Shown: positions 23,651 through 32,516 of the stretch, in pieces
How positions within the stretch are numbered: position 1 is the stretch's first letter
Layout: every line of letters starts with the position of its first letter
NCBI GenBank assembly: GCA_002946415.1
Contig: NJPS01000013.1
Coordinates: forward strand, 124,001-188,000
Origin: Rutstroemia sp. NJR-2017a BVV2
Taxonomy: Eukaryota; Ascomycota; Leotiomycetes; Helotiales; Rutstroemiaceae
Reading direction: 5' to 3'
DNA length: 64,000 nt
Position numbers and translations under genes: made by a program
The notes under the pieces: model-generated
What the model was told of the DNA's origin: nothing
The model's input: only the letters and a program-made list of their open reading frames with translations
Databases searched by the model: none

Positions 23651-23980
23651 CGATGCTTTTGAGTTAGTGATGTGTGAGTGGATAATGCAATATCACACAT
23701 CGTGAGCATCAATTTACAAGAATATTGGTTCTCGTAGAAGAATTACACGGTCGCCATCTTTTACCAAATCACATTGTACTCGTAGTGATAACATTCAAAT
23801 GATGCAAACTCATTTGTGCTACGTAGGAGCTACAAAGAGCCGGGTTGACTATTATCATAGGAGCCCTGAGAGTTGCTCTGACTGGGAGAAATACAAAATT
23901 GACTCTCGCGCCCTTCGCGCCATTGAGTATGCAGCCGTCAACAATGACCTTCGATAATCGCCTGTGTGTCCTGATACAAA
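23651..23980. other. Intergenic stretch, nothing seen
   Basis: Lies past the degraded right end of MITE copy 2 and before the 3' end of the Cys-rich gene. Confidence 0.35.
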
Positions 23981-24706
23981 TCAACTCCTGCCGCGCTTCA
24001 ACATGTTATCCAATATACCACTGAGCACTTTATCGCGACTTTGAACGGTTTCCCTCCGCGACGCAGACACTGGGTTCCTACTCGTTGCCAGGTGGTTCCG
24101 CACTACATTCATATCACCTAGTGTTATATCCCTTATACGACTTCTCCCCACGCAATTTATCGTCGAACAGCCGGTGACGAGCAACGGACCTGTCCAAGCC
24201 CCGTCCAGTTTTCGGCCCGCAAACACGTACGTTCCAATGTTCACCGGGTAGATGTGAGTCTCGGTATTTCGCAGAGCGTAAATTTTTGTCATACCGACCT
24301 GCCAGCTTTCGACAGTAGGACGGATAGGCGGTGGAGGAATGTTGGATATGCGACGATCTTCGAGAAGATACCCGGGGGAGACATTGTTGAACGGACCACA
24401 CCTATGGCATGTTTCGCAGACGATGCATTCATCACAGCTAGGTGTGCACCTTGCCGGAACAACGCGAGGGGAGGGCAGCCAATGGAACATCCAGAAGTTT
24501 GTGACTGGAATGATTAGTGTGAGTATGTGCGCCGGGCTGGGTCGTGGTATCAAGGATGGGATACATTGTATGCAACGTGTACTGTGCTTTCTCATACATG
24601 ATCCCGAACAGAACCCAGTATTTGGATCACATATACTCCAGATAACTTGAGTCAAGTCTTGAGGTTGCAACGCGCATTCGCGGCATGACAAAGTGGTTGG
24701 AGGCAT
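23981..24706 (-). CDS. Cys-rich orphan protein, 241 aa
   Basis: Single exon from ATG 24706. The N-terminal half holds many Cys in pairs: CREC near residue 8-11, CDPNTGFCSGSC, CIQC, then CTPSCDECIVCETCHRC around residues 88-104. These are plausible zinc ligands. A hydrophobic segment (AHILTLIIPVTNFWMFHWL, ~58-77) lies between the Cys groups. The C-terminal half has no Cys cluster and ends in a basic tail (MLKRGRS). I recognise no family; it resembles short, fast-evolving fungal orphans. A secretion signal is not evident. Confidence 0.6.
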   Translation of the reverse strand: MPPTTLSCRECALQPQDLTQVIWSICDPNTGFCSGSCMRKHSTRCIQCIPSLIPRPSPAHILTLIIPVTNFWMFHWLPSPRVVPARCTPSCDECIVCETCHRCGPFNNVSPGYLLEDRRISNIPPPPIRPTVESWQVGMTKIYALRNTETHIYPVNIGTYVFAGRKLDGAWTGPLLVTGCSTINCVGRSRIRDITLGDMNVVRNHLATSRNPVSASRRETVQSRDKVLSGILDNMLKRGRS

Positions 24707-25102
24707 GATTGACAGAAAACTGTATTTGGCTTTCGGAAGGAAATCGCACGCAGGACTCTGGGAAGAAGCGAATGTTATATAACGATATTCTACTACAGCA
24801 TTGAATTCACTCTGTCAATACCATTTAATTCACCACCCGGGATACATATATAAATGAAATGACATTTTACCCACATGTCAACAAAAAATTCACCAACACG
24901 AGTCTCAATTTCCAAAAATGATCACTGTGGCAACTCGCAATGTCGAAAAGATACAGGACTCCTCACCAAATATCGAGAACAGCAGAGTGAATGAACTTTC
25001 AAAATCAATGTAATTTTATGGAAGCTCAAAATTTCTGCATCTAGTCAAATGCTCAATCATTTGAACAGCGTTCAGAGTTTTCTCAGTGTGCGTACGAGAG
25101 CT
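24707..25102. other. Intergenic stretch, nothing seen
   Basis: AT-rich between 24780 and 25050; presumed promoter of the Cys-rich gene. Confidence 0.4.
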
Positions 25103-25378
25103 TCACGATTCCGTCGGACTAGTCAGCCTAATTCCCGGAGAACTCAAGAAGAACGGTACATGCGATGACGAAAATGTATGACGACAACGGGGACATTGTT
25201 CGTGGTGTTTCTCTGGATTGAGTGCAGCCGTCCAACTGGTAGGTAGCCTTCCAGAGGTCGAGGACCAAGCGCTAGATGCAGCTTTGCAATCCACTGCGCT
25301 TGGTCGGATGGCATGGTTGTATGTCGTAAACACGATTGGTGTTTTATTCATAGACTCATATTGAAGTCCTTGATCCAT
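25103..25378 (-). CDS. Possible small protein, 91 aa, with a CPRC motif
   Basis: Open from ATG 25378 to a stop at 25103. It contains one possible zinc knuckle half-site (HHEQCPRCRH, residues ~63-72) and an otherwise Ser/Thr-rich sequence. A TTGCAG acceptor-like site sits just before the start, so it may be the last exon of a longer gene. It is next to the Cys-rich orphan and may be related in kind. Weak evidence. Confidence 0.3.
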   Translation of the reverse strand: MDQGLQYESMNKTPIVFTTYNHAIRPSAVDCKAASSAWSSTSGRLPTSWTAALNPEKHHEQCPRCRHTFSSSHVPFFLSSPGIRLTSPTES

Positions 25379-26381
25379 TATATGGAACTGCAATTACAGC
25401 AGAACAGCATCAATAAGCAGAAGAGATCTGCCGTATGTTTACGAGACTAAGTGGGTTGTTCTCAATTTGTTCCAATCCACCAAGATTTTCTTCTCTTCTC
25501 CGTGAACAAGCCCAAGCATTGTTCCTGCATTGCTGAGATCGATTGTCATGAGACTATCACTGGCATACTACGCGACTCTAACAATGTCATCGGACTTGCG
25601 AGGAAGGGTCGGGCCTAAACAGTCAACAGAACTGAGCTTGGAGGATATTGATATGGTAGTCCCTGAAGTCGGATATACTTGTGTTGTTGTTGCAGATCTA
25701 GTTGGATCGCAAATTTCTGATATTGTTGTCCGCTGGTGCCGAGCCACTAGCGATGAAGTATTTTACAACCCGCAGGAAGGGCGTATGTATATCCTCCTTC
25801 TACTGACTTCTTCAGTGATCGAGGGCCGAAGGGCGTTGTTCTAACCGCGTTGGAATTTGCTGGCGGGGCATTTGTTGTCAAGAACCACTTCGTCTTGAGT
25901 GCTAATCGAAAAGATTGACAATATCGTGCAGTCAGAGCATCGGCTAGATTAAAGTATGTATGCTCGTTGGATTAAACTATTTTGCGCCCTTTCTGTGACA
26001 GACAATTTGTACAGAATACGTCACGTGCGCGCGCTTGAACGTTTGCATTTAAATGTGCTAAAGTCTTCGATTGATGTTCTGAGAACAACACTTGCACATT
26101 TCATCTTTCATCGCGCTACCCACCCACAGGCCATTCTCAATACGGAAATATTCGACCTCCGAGGTTGGAGCTACTACGCTGGGGTACCAGGACTTCTGCG
26201 AATTGTATCTGCCATTGTCGCAGGTGTGGTAACTGGTGAACAGGGTGCGTCGTTTGACTACGAGATGCCCCTCTATTTCTACATTTGCAGTATGGGGGAC
26301 ATTTCTGATAACCTCAAATAGATACCTTGAATCACTTCTAGCAACCGCTTTGACTTCTGTACTATACGTGAAGCATTCAAG
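25379..26381. other. Intergenic; peptide-like fragments
   Basis: Plus-strand 25530-25920 reads like protein in two frames that could only be joined by an impossibly short intron (about 30 nt). This may be a frameshifted relic. It also contains the presumed promoter of the SPT10-like gene. Confidence 0.35.
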
Positions 26382-28511
26382 ATGCCTGCCATGCTCGACG
26401 ACCCCAGTGCGCCAACCATCTACCGCACATCTGGTGCCGCGCCCTTCCCAGACCCGCACGATCCAAACCCCGCAGTACCCCTCGATGTCTTTCCCCGACA
26501 AGTTACCTTACGTGATCGAGTCACGACTGCTACGATAGTACCCTTTTCATCCCGACACCAAGTCCCTGCCTCCCTTCTCGCATACTTGGCCGATCAATTC
26601 AACAAGGAAATTGATAATGGTGACACCTATCCTATGATGGAGACAATGACCCACGAGAAGTTTGCTTCATACTGGTTCCAGAATTTTGGTGCAATCATGC
26701 TCATTGGCAATATTGAATCCGCAAGTGAGGTTGTTGAAGGCAGGAATTGGGCGACGGAATGTCTAGGTAGTTATTATATCAAGCCAAATTACCCAGGACG
26801 CAGCTCCCACGTCTGCAACGCCGGTTTCCTGGTTACAGATGCTGCTCGAGGCAAAGGCGCAGGCCGTTTAATGGGAGAGAGCTATCTCGAATGGGCACCA
26901 CGGCTGGGCTACACATATTCCGTTTTCAACCTAGGTGAGCACGCCTTTGTGGACCTTTCCTTGCATTGTCTATTTCTTCTAGCTTCTCTTCCCCGCATCC
27001 AACTTTCCTTGCTTCGCAGAGGTACTGTTAAAAGGCGGTTACTGATATTGCTACTCTATCAAGTTTACGAGACCAACGTAGCCTCATGCCGTATCTGGGA
27101 CGCCTTGGGCTTCAAGCGAATTGGACGTGTAAAGGGTGCAGGCAACCTCAAGAGTTATCCCGGAAAGTTTATCGATGCTATAATATATGGACGGGATCTA
27201 GGGCCAGAGGGCTCCGACTTCGTGAGTGAAGAACGCTTCGATAAAATCAAATTCTATTTAAAATACAAAGAATATCCCTCGGGTGCTGATCGGGCCGAAA
27301 AAAGCAGACTTCGTAGCGCAGCCACTCATTACAAACTCCTACCGGACGAGGACAAGCTTATGTTGAAAGGCAAAGAAGTCATCAGCGATCCTCATAAACA
27401 ATACGAAATTGCGAGAGGGATTCATATAATGCAACATGGTGGAATCAACAAGACTACTGCGATGATTGCCGAAAAATACCATTGGGTTAGGATAAAGGAG
27501 ACAGTTAGCATTGTGATTAAAAATTGTATCGAGTGCAAAGAATTGGGAAAGACACCAGCTGTTAGGGCTGCAGATGCTACTCAAATTCAGCAACATTCTC
27601 AACAACCCTTGGGTCCTATTGTCCAACAAAGGAATGCGAGTGTGAGTCCGAGTGCCGCTGGACGAATATTATCTATGTCCACGCAACATCAAGATCAACA
27701 ACAGGAGCAATCTCAGCGTCCGCCCCATCAGCAACAAACTTCATTGCAGCATAGTTATCATCAGCAGGAGCCATCACATTCCCAAAACCAACTGCAACAT
27801 GATTTCCATCACCAGCTACATCATCACCATCATCCTCACCACAGCACATCCGTGTCCCCACAAGTTCTTAACAGAAGATTGCCTTCCCCGTCTTCCACTC
27901 CCACTTCCGTTCCGGTAACCGTGCATATTCCTGTTCCTATATCTAATTACCATCAACAACAACCTCAACATCATTCCCACTCCCACATACAACATCACAA
28001 CCACACTCCAACACACGCGCAAACACAAAGAGAACAAGAAGATGATGTCATTGGAGATGGAGCAGACGATTACCTTCCGTTAGATCCGCAGATCATGGAT
28101 TACAAATATACATCGAGCGGAAGCAGTAACCAAGAAACGGGATTCGATGCAGGGAGTTTCCAAGAGATGTTGGGGGAGGGGGTGGGGTTTAGGGTAGGGG
28201 TGGGTGCAAGGGATACAGTTACAGTGGATGGGGAAGGTATAAGTGTGGGAGTGGGAGTGGACAATGATGACGAGAATGCAGATTTGGATAGTATGCTTGT
28301 TGATCAAGATGACGATGAAGAAGAGGAGGAGGACCAGAGAGGGGAAGATGATCAGAGTGATGAGGAGGAAGGGGATGCGAGTGGAAAAGTCATTACAATG
28401 GCGACGGCGAAGGCTGCGCATGAGTTGATCGCCAGGGTGGCAGCAGAGGTAGGAACAGGATTAAAAAGAGATGGAATGGGTGAGGAAGTAGAAGACCCGC
28501 CGCATCTTTAA
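26382..28511 (+). CDS. SPT10-like regulator: GNAT acetyltransferase plus integrase-type H2C2 zinc domain
   Basis: Two exons, 26382-26934 and 27064-28511, total 2001 nt, 666 residues. The intron (129 nt, GTGAGC...CAAG) is a multiple of three and has no in-frame stop, so retention would give a 709-residue form. Residues ~45-230 form a GNAT fold with the acetyl-CoA loop RGKGAGRL (156-163). An HHCC zinc site follows: HIMQH (305-309) and CIEC (339-342), spaced as in retroelement integrases. This GNAT plus H2C2 order is that of yeast Spt10, which binds histone upstream activating sequences and regulates core histone genes. The C-terminal ~300 residues are Gln/His-rich, then Gly/Val-rich and very acidic (poly Asp/Glu), typical of an activation region. 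The second ATG, three codons in, is an alternative start. Confidence 0.85.
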   Translation: MPAMLDDPSAPTIYRTSGAAPFPDPHDPNPAVPLDVFPRQVTLRDRVTTATIVPFSSRHQVPASLLAYLADQFNKEIDNGDTYPMMETMTHEKFASYWFQNFGAIMLIGNIESASEVVEGRNWATECLGSYYIKPNYPGRSSHVCNAGFLVTDAARGKGAGRLMGESYLEWAPRLGYTYSVFNLGEHAFVDLSLHCLFLLASLPRIQLSLLRRGTVKRRLLILLLYQVYETNVASCRIWDALGFKRIGRVKGAGNLKSYPGKFIDAIIYGRDLGPEGSDFVSEERFDKIKFYLKYKEYPSGADRAEKSRLRSAATHYKLLPDEDKLMLKGKEVISDPHKQYEIARGIHIMQHGGINKTTAMIAEKYHWVRIKETVSIVIKNCIECKELGKTPAVRAADATQIQQHSQQPLGPIVQQRNASVSPSAAGRILSMSTQHQDQQQEQSQRPPHQQQTSLQHSYHQQEPSHSQNQLQHDFHHQLHHHHHPHHSTSVSPQVLNRRLPSPSSTPTSVPVTVHIPVPISNYHQQQPQHHSHSHIQHHNHTPTHAQTQREQEDDVIGDGADDYLPLDPQIMDYKYTSSGSSNQETGFDAGSFQEMLGEGVGFRVGVGARDTVTVDGEGISVGVGVDNDDENADLDSMLVDQDDDEEEEEDQRGEDDQSDEEEGDASGKVITMATAKAAHELIARVAAEVGTGLKRDGMGEEVEDPPHL

Positions 28512-28565
28512 CCCCGCTTTCTAGCCTCCTTTTCTCCTCGCTTGACAGCATGCCAGCAACATGGC
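28512..28565. other. 3' flank of the SPT10-like gene
   Basis: Short spacer between the stop codon and the inverted repeat. Confidence 0.4.
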
Positions 28566-28691
28566 AAAATTTAGCTTAATGCCTATAGGCATGAGATCTG
28601 CAACAAATCTGGAGTTCCACACCAAGCACGTGCTATGTCTCTACTTTGTTGCATATCTACATCTGCCTATAGGCATTATGCTCAATTTTTT
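28566..28691. repeat. 126-bp foldback with duplicated 12-bp palindrome
   Basis: Two ~40-bp arms are inverted and mostly complementary, with a ~43-bp loop. Each arm carries the perfect palindrome TGCCTATAGGCA (28580-28591 and 28664-28675). Arms align from AAATTTAGCTTAATGCC / AAATTGAGCATAATGCC outward to GCAAC inward with one 3-nt gap. It begins about 55 bp past the SPT10-like stop, so it would fold in its 3' UTR. It is unrelated in sequence to the adjacent MITE copy at 28764. Confidence 0.8.
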
Positions 28692-28763
28692 CAGACACGA
28701 ATCGAGGGAAAGTTCTATTTATCCATATTCTCGGATTTGTACCTCGTCACCTATGTTGTCTGC

Positions 28764-28922
28764 CTCCTCGGTTTGGAAAAAACAGGCCAATCTGGGGCAA
28801 TATCTTATATCTGATTACTATTATCGATCAAATATCCTTAGATCCCTAAGATATTATAATATTTCTATTGTCCAACTGTCTTTTGGGTATTATTAGCGGC
28901 CTATTATTTCAGCACCGAAGAG
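28764..28922 (+). mobile_element. MITE-like element, copy 3 (159 bp, clear target duplication)
   Basis: Starts CTCCTCGGTTTGGAAAAAAC and ends with CAGCACCGAAGAG, partly inverted copies of each other. Directly flanked by identical TCTGC on both sides (28759-28763 and 28923-28927), a 5-bp target duplication. Its length equals that of the copy at 31349 exactly. Internal blocks AGGCCAATCTGGGGCAA, TAAGATATTATAATATTTC and CTTTTGGGTATTATTAG are shared with the others. Confidence 0.85.
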
Positions 28923-29046
28923 TCTGCTTCGGAATTTCTGGGAACTTCAGGCGCGGATAGTCGTGGTGATTGAGGATAGAAAAATTATACGACGAATATG
29001 TAATATAATCAACCATGATTAACGATGAGGCTACATCCATCAGGCC

Positions 29047-30881
29047 TTATATTCTCACCTTCACTGCCTTGCCCCTTTCTTTCTCGGTGGTCTCCGGTTC
29101 TCTCCAGTGTTTCTCAACCTACTCATCACAAACAATCAGCACATTCCCACGCAAAATCAAAACCAGGATAATAAAGCTTCCACAGCTCACCTCAGCAATA
29201 TAATCATATCCCAACAACCACGGCGCAAACCCCTTATCTCTCCAAGCCAACGCCTCTCCTTCTTCTTCCTCCCGCATCTTCCGATCACGCTCGATTTGCT
29301 CGGGACCATCAGGTAGATGGTATAGATATTGCTGAGTAGTACCTCTTTGAACAACTTTTTCGGTGCGCGGCCCGCGGATCGCTTGGTATATGTGCAGGGC
29401 GTGTTGCAAGAAGGCTGTTTTGGATGCGAGTGAGCGTGTGCGGGGGTGATTGTTAATGGGATAGTGGGAGAGGAGTTGGCCGAGAACGGCGGCGTCTTCG
29501 AGAGCCATGCTTGCGCTTTTGGGCGGAGTTAGTTAGGGGGAAATGATACTTGGGATTGTAATGCCGTGAGAGGGGAATGACTTACCCGGATGCGAGGTAA
29601 GGGAGGGAAGCATGCGCTGCATCACCTAGCCCTGAGATCAGTGGTTCTGCTCTTGTTAGTATACACTCAAAGACTTACCAAGCATAGTGAAGTGTCCCGA
29701 TGGATGGCTCCACGATTCTGGATTAGGTCGAATGCATAGGCGCCATTTATATACTGATTTACAAAGGCCGAGGAGTTTCGATATCCTGGGTGTGTTAGTC
29801 TAGTTGGGCGACAGGGAGAAATATCTACCTTGGATCCCAGTCTTTAAATAATGCACGCATCTCTTCCACGTTTCCTTCTAATGTTGTAGCTCCAGCTGGC
29901 ATATTATCTGGCACAAGGAGAACCATATTGAATAGAGAGCCATTTCTGAGTACGTAGTTCACTAGCCAAAGTCAGTGATTGGTGTCCTTCTTAATTAAGT
30001 TATGAGAAAAGTAATGAGAAAGTAATAAACGTGGTGAAATTAAGGTTAAGAAATACAACAAACAAACCAACATGCATATCCCTTCCCAACCAATAATTAA
30101 CCTGCGGTTTCTCCACGAACTCCTTTAAATCTGCATCCTTCATCATATCTCTTGTATCCAACAACAATCTATACGCCAAGTCACCAGTCTCAACCGGTGG
30201 ATCTGCTCTGCCTAACATCACCTCCCTCATCTTGCTGAATACCCCGTCAGCAGCGACTACCAAGTCCGCTTTGATGCTCTCTCCGTTCTCCATCAGCACT
30301 TCAGCGTCAAGTTCTCCACATTGGACATCGGTAACGCGTACCCCGCATCTCACAGTAGCACCTAACTCGAGAGCACGTCTATACAGCGCGCGATGCAGGT
30401 CTGCGCGGTGGAGGTCAAGGTAGCAGGTGCCGGGGTACTGGGAGGCGGAGTGGGCGAAATTCATGGAGGAGATGAGTAGGCCATGGTGGGATCTCATGTT
30501 CACGCATGAGGGGGTAGTGGAGTGGGGAAGTAGGGTTGGAAGGAGAGACCAATGACGGAGGATGAGGGTGCTTTGGGGGAGGATTTGGATACCTGCTCCG
30601 ATCTAAGGGTGCGGTTAGTTTGTGTCTAGAGAAGGGAAAGAAGTGGGTTATTGAATGTACTTCTGCAATCTCAGACGCAGACTCCAGTACCGTAACGTCG
30701 TGGCCTTCGAGAGAGATTGATATTGCGGCCCCAAGGCCGCCGAGGCCGGCTCCGATGATTATTACCTCATGCTTTTTAGCCAGGCAGTTTGGATGCTATG
30801 CTATTAGAGTGAAGGTACCTTCAACTTCTCTCCATCCCTTCGAATACTTTTCTCTTTCACTAGAATCGAGGATGGAGACAT
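29047..30881 (-). CDS. FAD-dependent monooxygenase (salicylate hydroxylase-like, PHBH-type)
   Basis: Eight exons: 30819-30881, 30661-30771, 30068-30602, 29829-29961, 29679-29785, 29586-29625 (40 nt), 29191-29515 and 29047-29118. The sum is 1386 nt, 461 residues, and every junction keeps phase. The FAD-binding Rossmann motif GAGLGG is at 28-33, an ADG motif at ~177 and GDAAHA at 317-322 (second FAD motif), all as in group A aromatic hydroxylases. There is no signal peptide; the enzyme is probably cytosolic and uses NAD(P)H and O2 to hydroxylate an aromatic or heteroaromatic acid. It lies head-to-head with the molybdenum hydroxylase at 32517, about 1.6 kb apart. That makes purine or nicotinate breakdown worth considering, but the substrate is not shown by sequence. 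Confidence 0.9.
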
Positions 30882-31348
30882 CTTATTTCCTTGCTGAGCG
30901 TTTGTATTCTATCAGGAAATAGCAGAAAGAGCCGATGGTAAATGTCGACGCGCGGAAGCGATCATTTACATTCAATTATTCCATTCGGAGAACTGGTTGC
31001 GCAGATGACGATCTATGTACCGCGTGGTCCATGTTTCCATGCATGAATACAAGATAGGAAGATAAGTAAATATGTTACAGCGAGATACGCAATGACGCTG
31101 CGTCATTGGAGGAGGAAAAGACTTCGCGCCCAGCTTGGATGAAGCACTGCAGGAAATTATAACGACGAGTTTGAGAAGTGATAAGAATAAAGAGGAGGAA
31201 TAGTGCAAGCTGGAATGGATGTCGTTGGTGTAATACTCGGATGACGATACTGGGAAAATTTGTCCAAGATTATTCAGGAGCAAAGTCGTGATTGGAAAAA
31301 TGAGATGTAAGTTATTTCTAGCCCTATTCATAGATGAGGACTAACTGG
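30882..31348. other. Divergent promoter region, part 1
   Basis: Upstream of the FAD monooxygenase. No supported gene. A perfect 8+8-type inverted repeat (AATGACGCTGCGTCATT) lies near 31091-31107 and could bind a bZIP-like dimer. Confidence 0.4.
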
Positions 31349-31507
31349 CTCTCCAGTGCAGAAGTAACAGGTCGACAATAATACTCAAAATATATTTGGT
31401 TAATCAAAGTATTATGATTTCTTAGAGTCTTTAGGATATTCATTCCATGATGATGATCAATTACAATATATTGTCCTAAATCGACCTGTTTTTTCTACTC
31501 TGGAGAG
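31349..31507 (-). mobile_element. MITE-like element, copy 4 (159 bp, best inverted ends)
   Basis: Inverted relative to the other copies. The ends read CTCTCCAGTGCAGAAGTAAC...GGTCGA on the left and the inverse of CTCTCCAGAGTAGAAAAAAC...GGTCGA on the right: about 27 bp with only a few mismatches. The flanks ACTGG and ACTGA differ by one transition. It sits between the divergent monooxygenase and molybdenum-hydroxylase genes. Confidence 0.85.
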
Positions 31508-31618
31508 ACTGATGCGAAGAAATCTTTCGGCTCGAGCTGTTGGGCATCTTTCCAATATCACCTCTGAAAACAATCCAATAAGGGGTGCCTTATCCACGGA
31601 ATAGCACATGGGCTCAAT

Positions 31619-31834
31619 TCAGCCTCGCATATTTCGGTATACTCTTATCGACTTCTTCCATGTGTCCTCGACGAATTTGGTGTCAAAGTCCCAATCGCGG
31701 CTGGTCGTATGTCGGATACGCTTCGACCGGTGTCATTTTCGTCATCTCACTATCCATGCGGAAGGGCCGCTTTCAAACGAAAAAATACTTACGTGGTGGG
31801 CATTGAAATCGACATCGCCGTCAGAGGTAGCCAT
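31619..31834 (-). CDS. Possible small spliced protein, 47 aa
   Basis: Two exons, 31793-31834 (ATG at 31834, 14 codons) and 31619-31720. The intron is 72 nt with a canonical GTAAGT donor and a CGAAG acceptor, both in phase 0. The peptide is acidic at the start (DGDVDF) and basic at the end (KKSIRVYRNMRG), with RDWDFDTKFVEDTW in the middle. It is not recognised. The perfect donor at a frame-preserving place and the protein-like second exon argue for a real gene in the divergent promoter region, but the size is very small. Confidence 0.4.
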
Positions 31835-32516
31835 GGTAAATGGAGGCCGAACACTTGCAGCGCATTCATCAACTGGGCGAGTACGCAAGTGATCACTTCG
31901 GTTTAGGTAGGGAGTGCGAGTGTGGTGTGCCATGAGCATCGATGCACTACAGATGAGCAACTAGAGAGGAATGAAACAAGATACCTATCATCAGCGATTT
32001 CAACATCCCAAATTCTGTTGGCTGTAAAAGCCTACCACCTATCGTCTGGGATACTAAGTTCGCGAGGCCGTAGGTTATGTAGTGAGATCGAAGGTCAACC
32101 TAGAGCTGACAACCAGCGCTCGTTCTCTTTGCAGCCGTTGCTTTCCGAACCGCATTCTTCGAGCTAACCCAAGGGATTGCTCGTCGTGGAAAAAGACTTT
32201 CCTTTTACCTTACCTGCATCCTTCGGAGCCGTTTGTGGCCATCAGCGGAATGGCCTATTCGGTGCAGAGGACTAGCGGTCGATCGATACCCCACCCAGCA
32301 CAGCAGCGAACCTTTCCCCTCACGACACGAGGACCTTCATTAATCTCGAGTAATGCTTGCTCAAAGTATCACAGTCCTGATTATGCAAATGCACGAGCAG
32401 TCATCATTTGGCTCTTCATGCATTGCAGGATGCCAAGAAAGCAAAATGCAGCAACGATTTAAGATTCTTGAGCTGAAGGGATTTCTATCTTTCGATACAT
32501 TTGACAACTTATCATC
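31835..32516. other. Divergent promoter region, part 2
   Basis: Upstream of the molybdenum hydroxylase. Contains GATA/TATC cores (for example near 31983), which GATA factors of nitrogen control could bind, but none is in a convincing cluster. No gene seen. Confidence 0.4.

Noticed and set aside
25530..25920. Two protein-like frames in the region before the SPT10-like gene
   Set aside because: They could be joined only by an intron of about 30 nt, below the usual fungal minimum.
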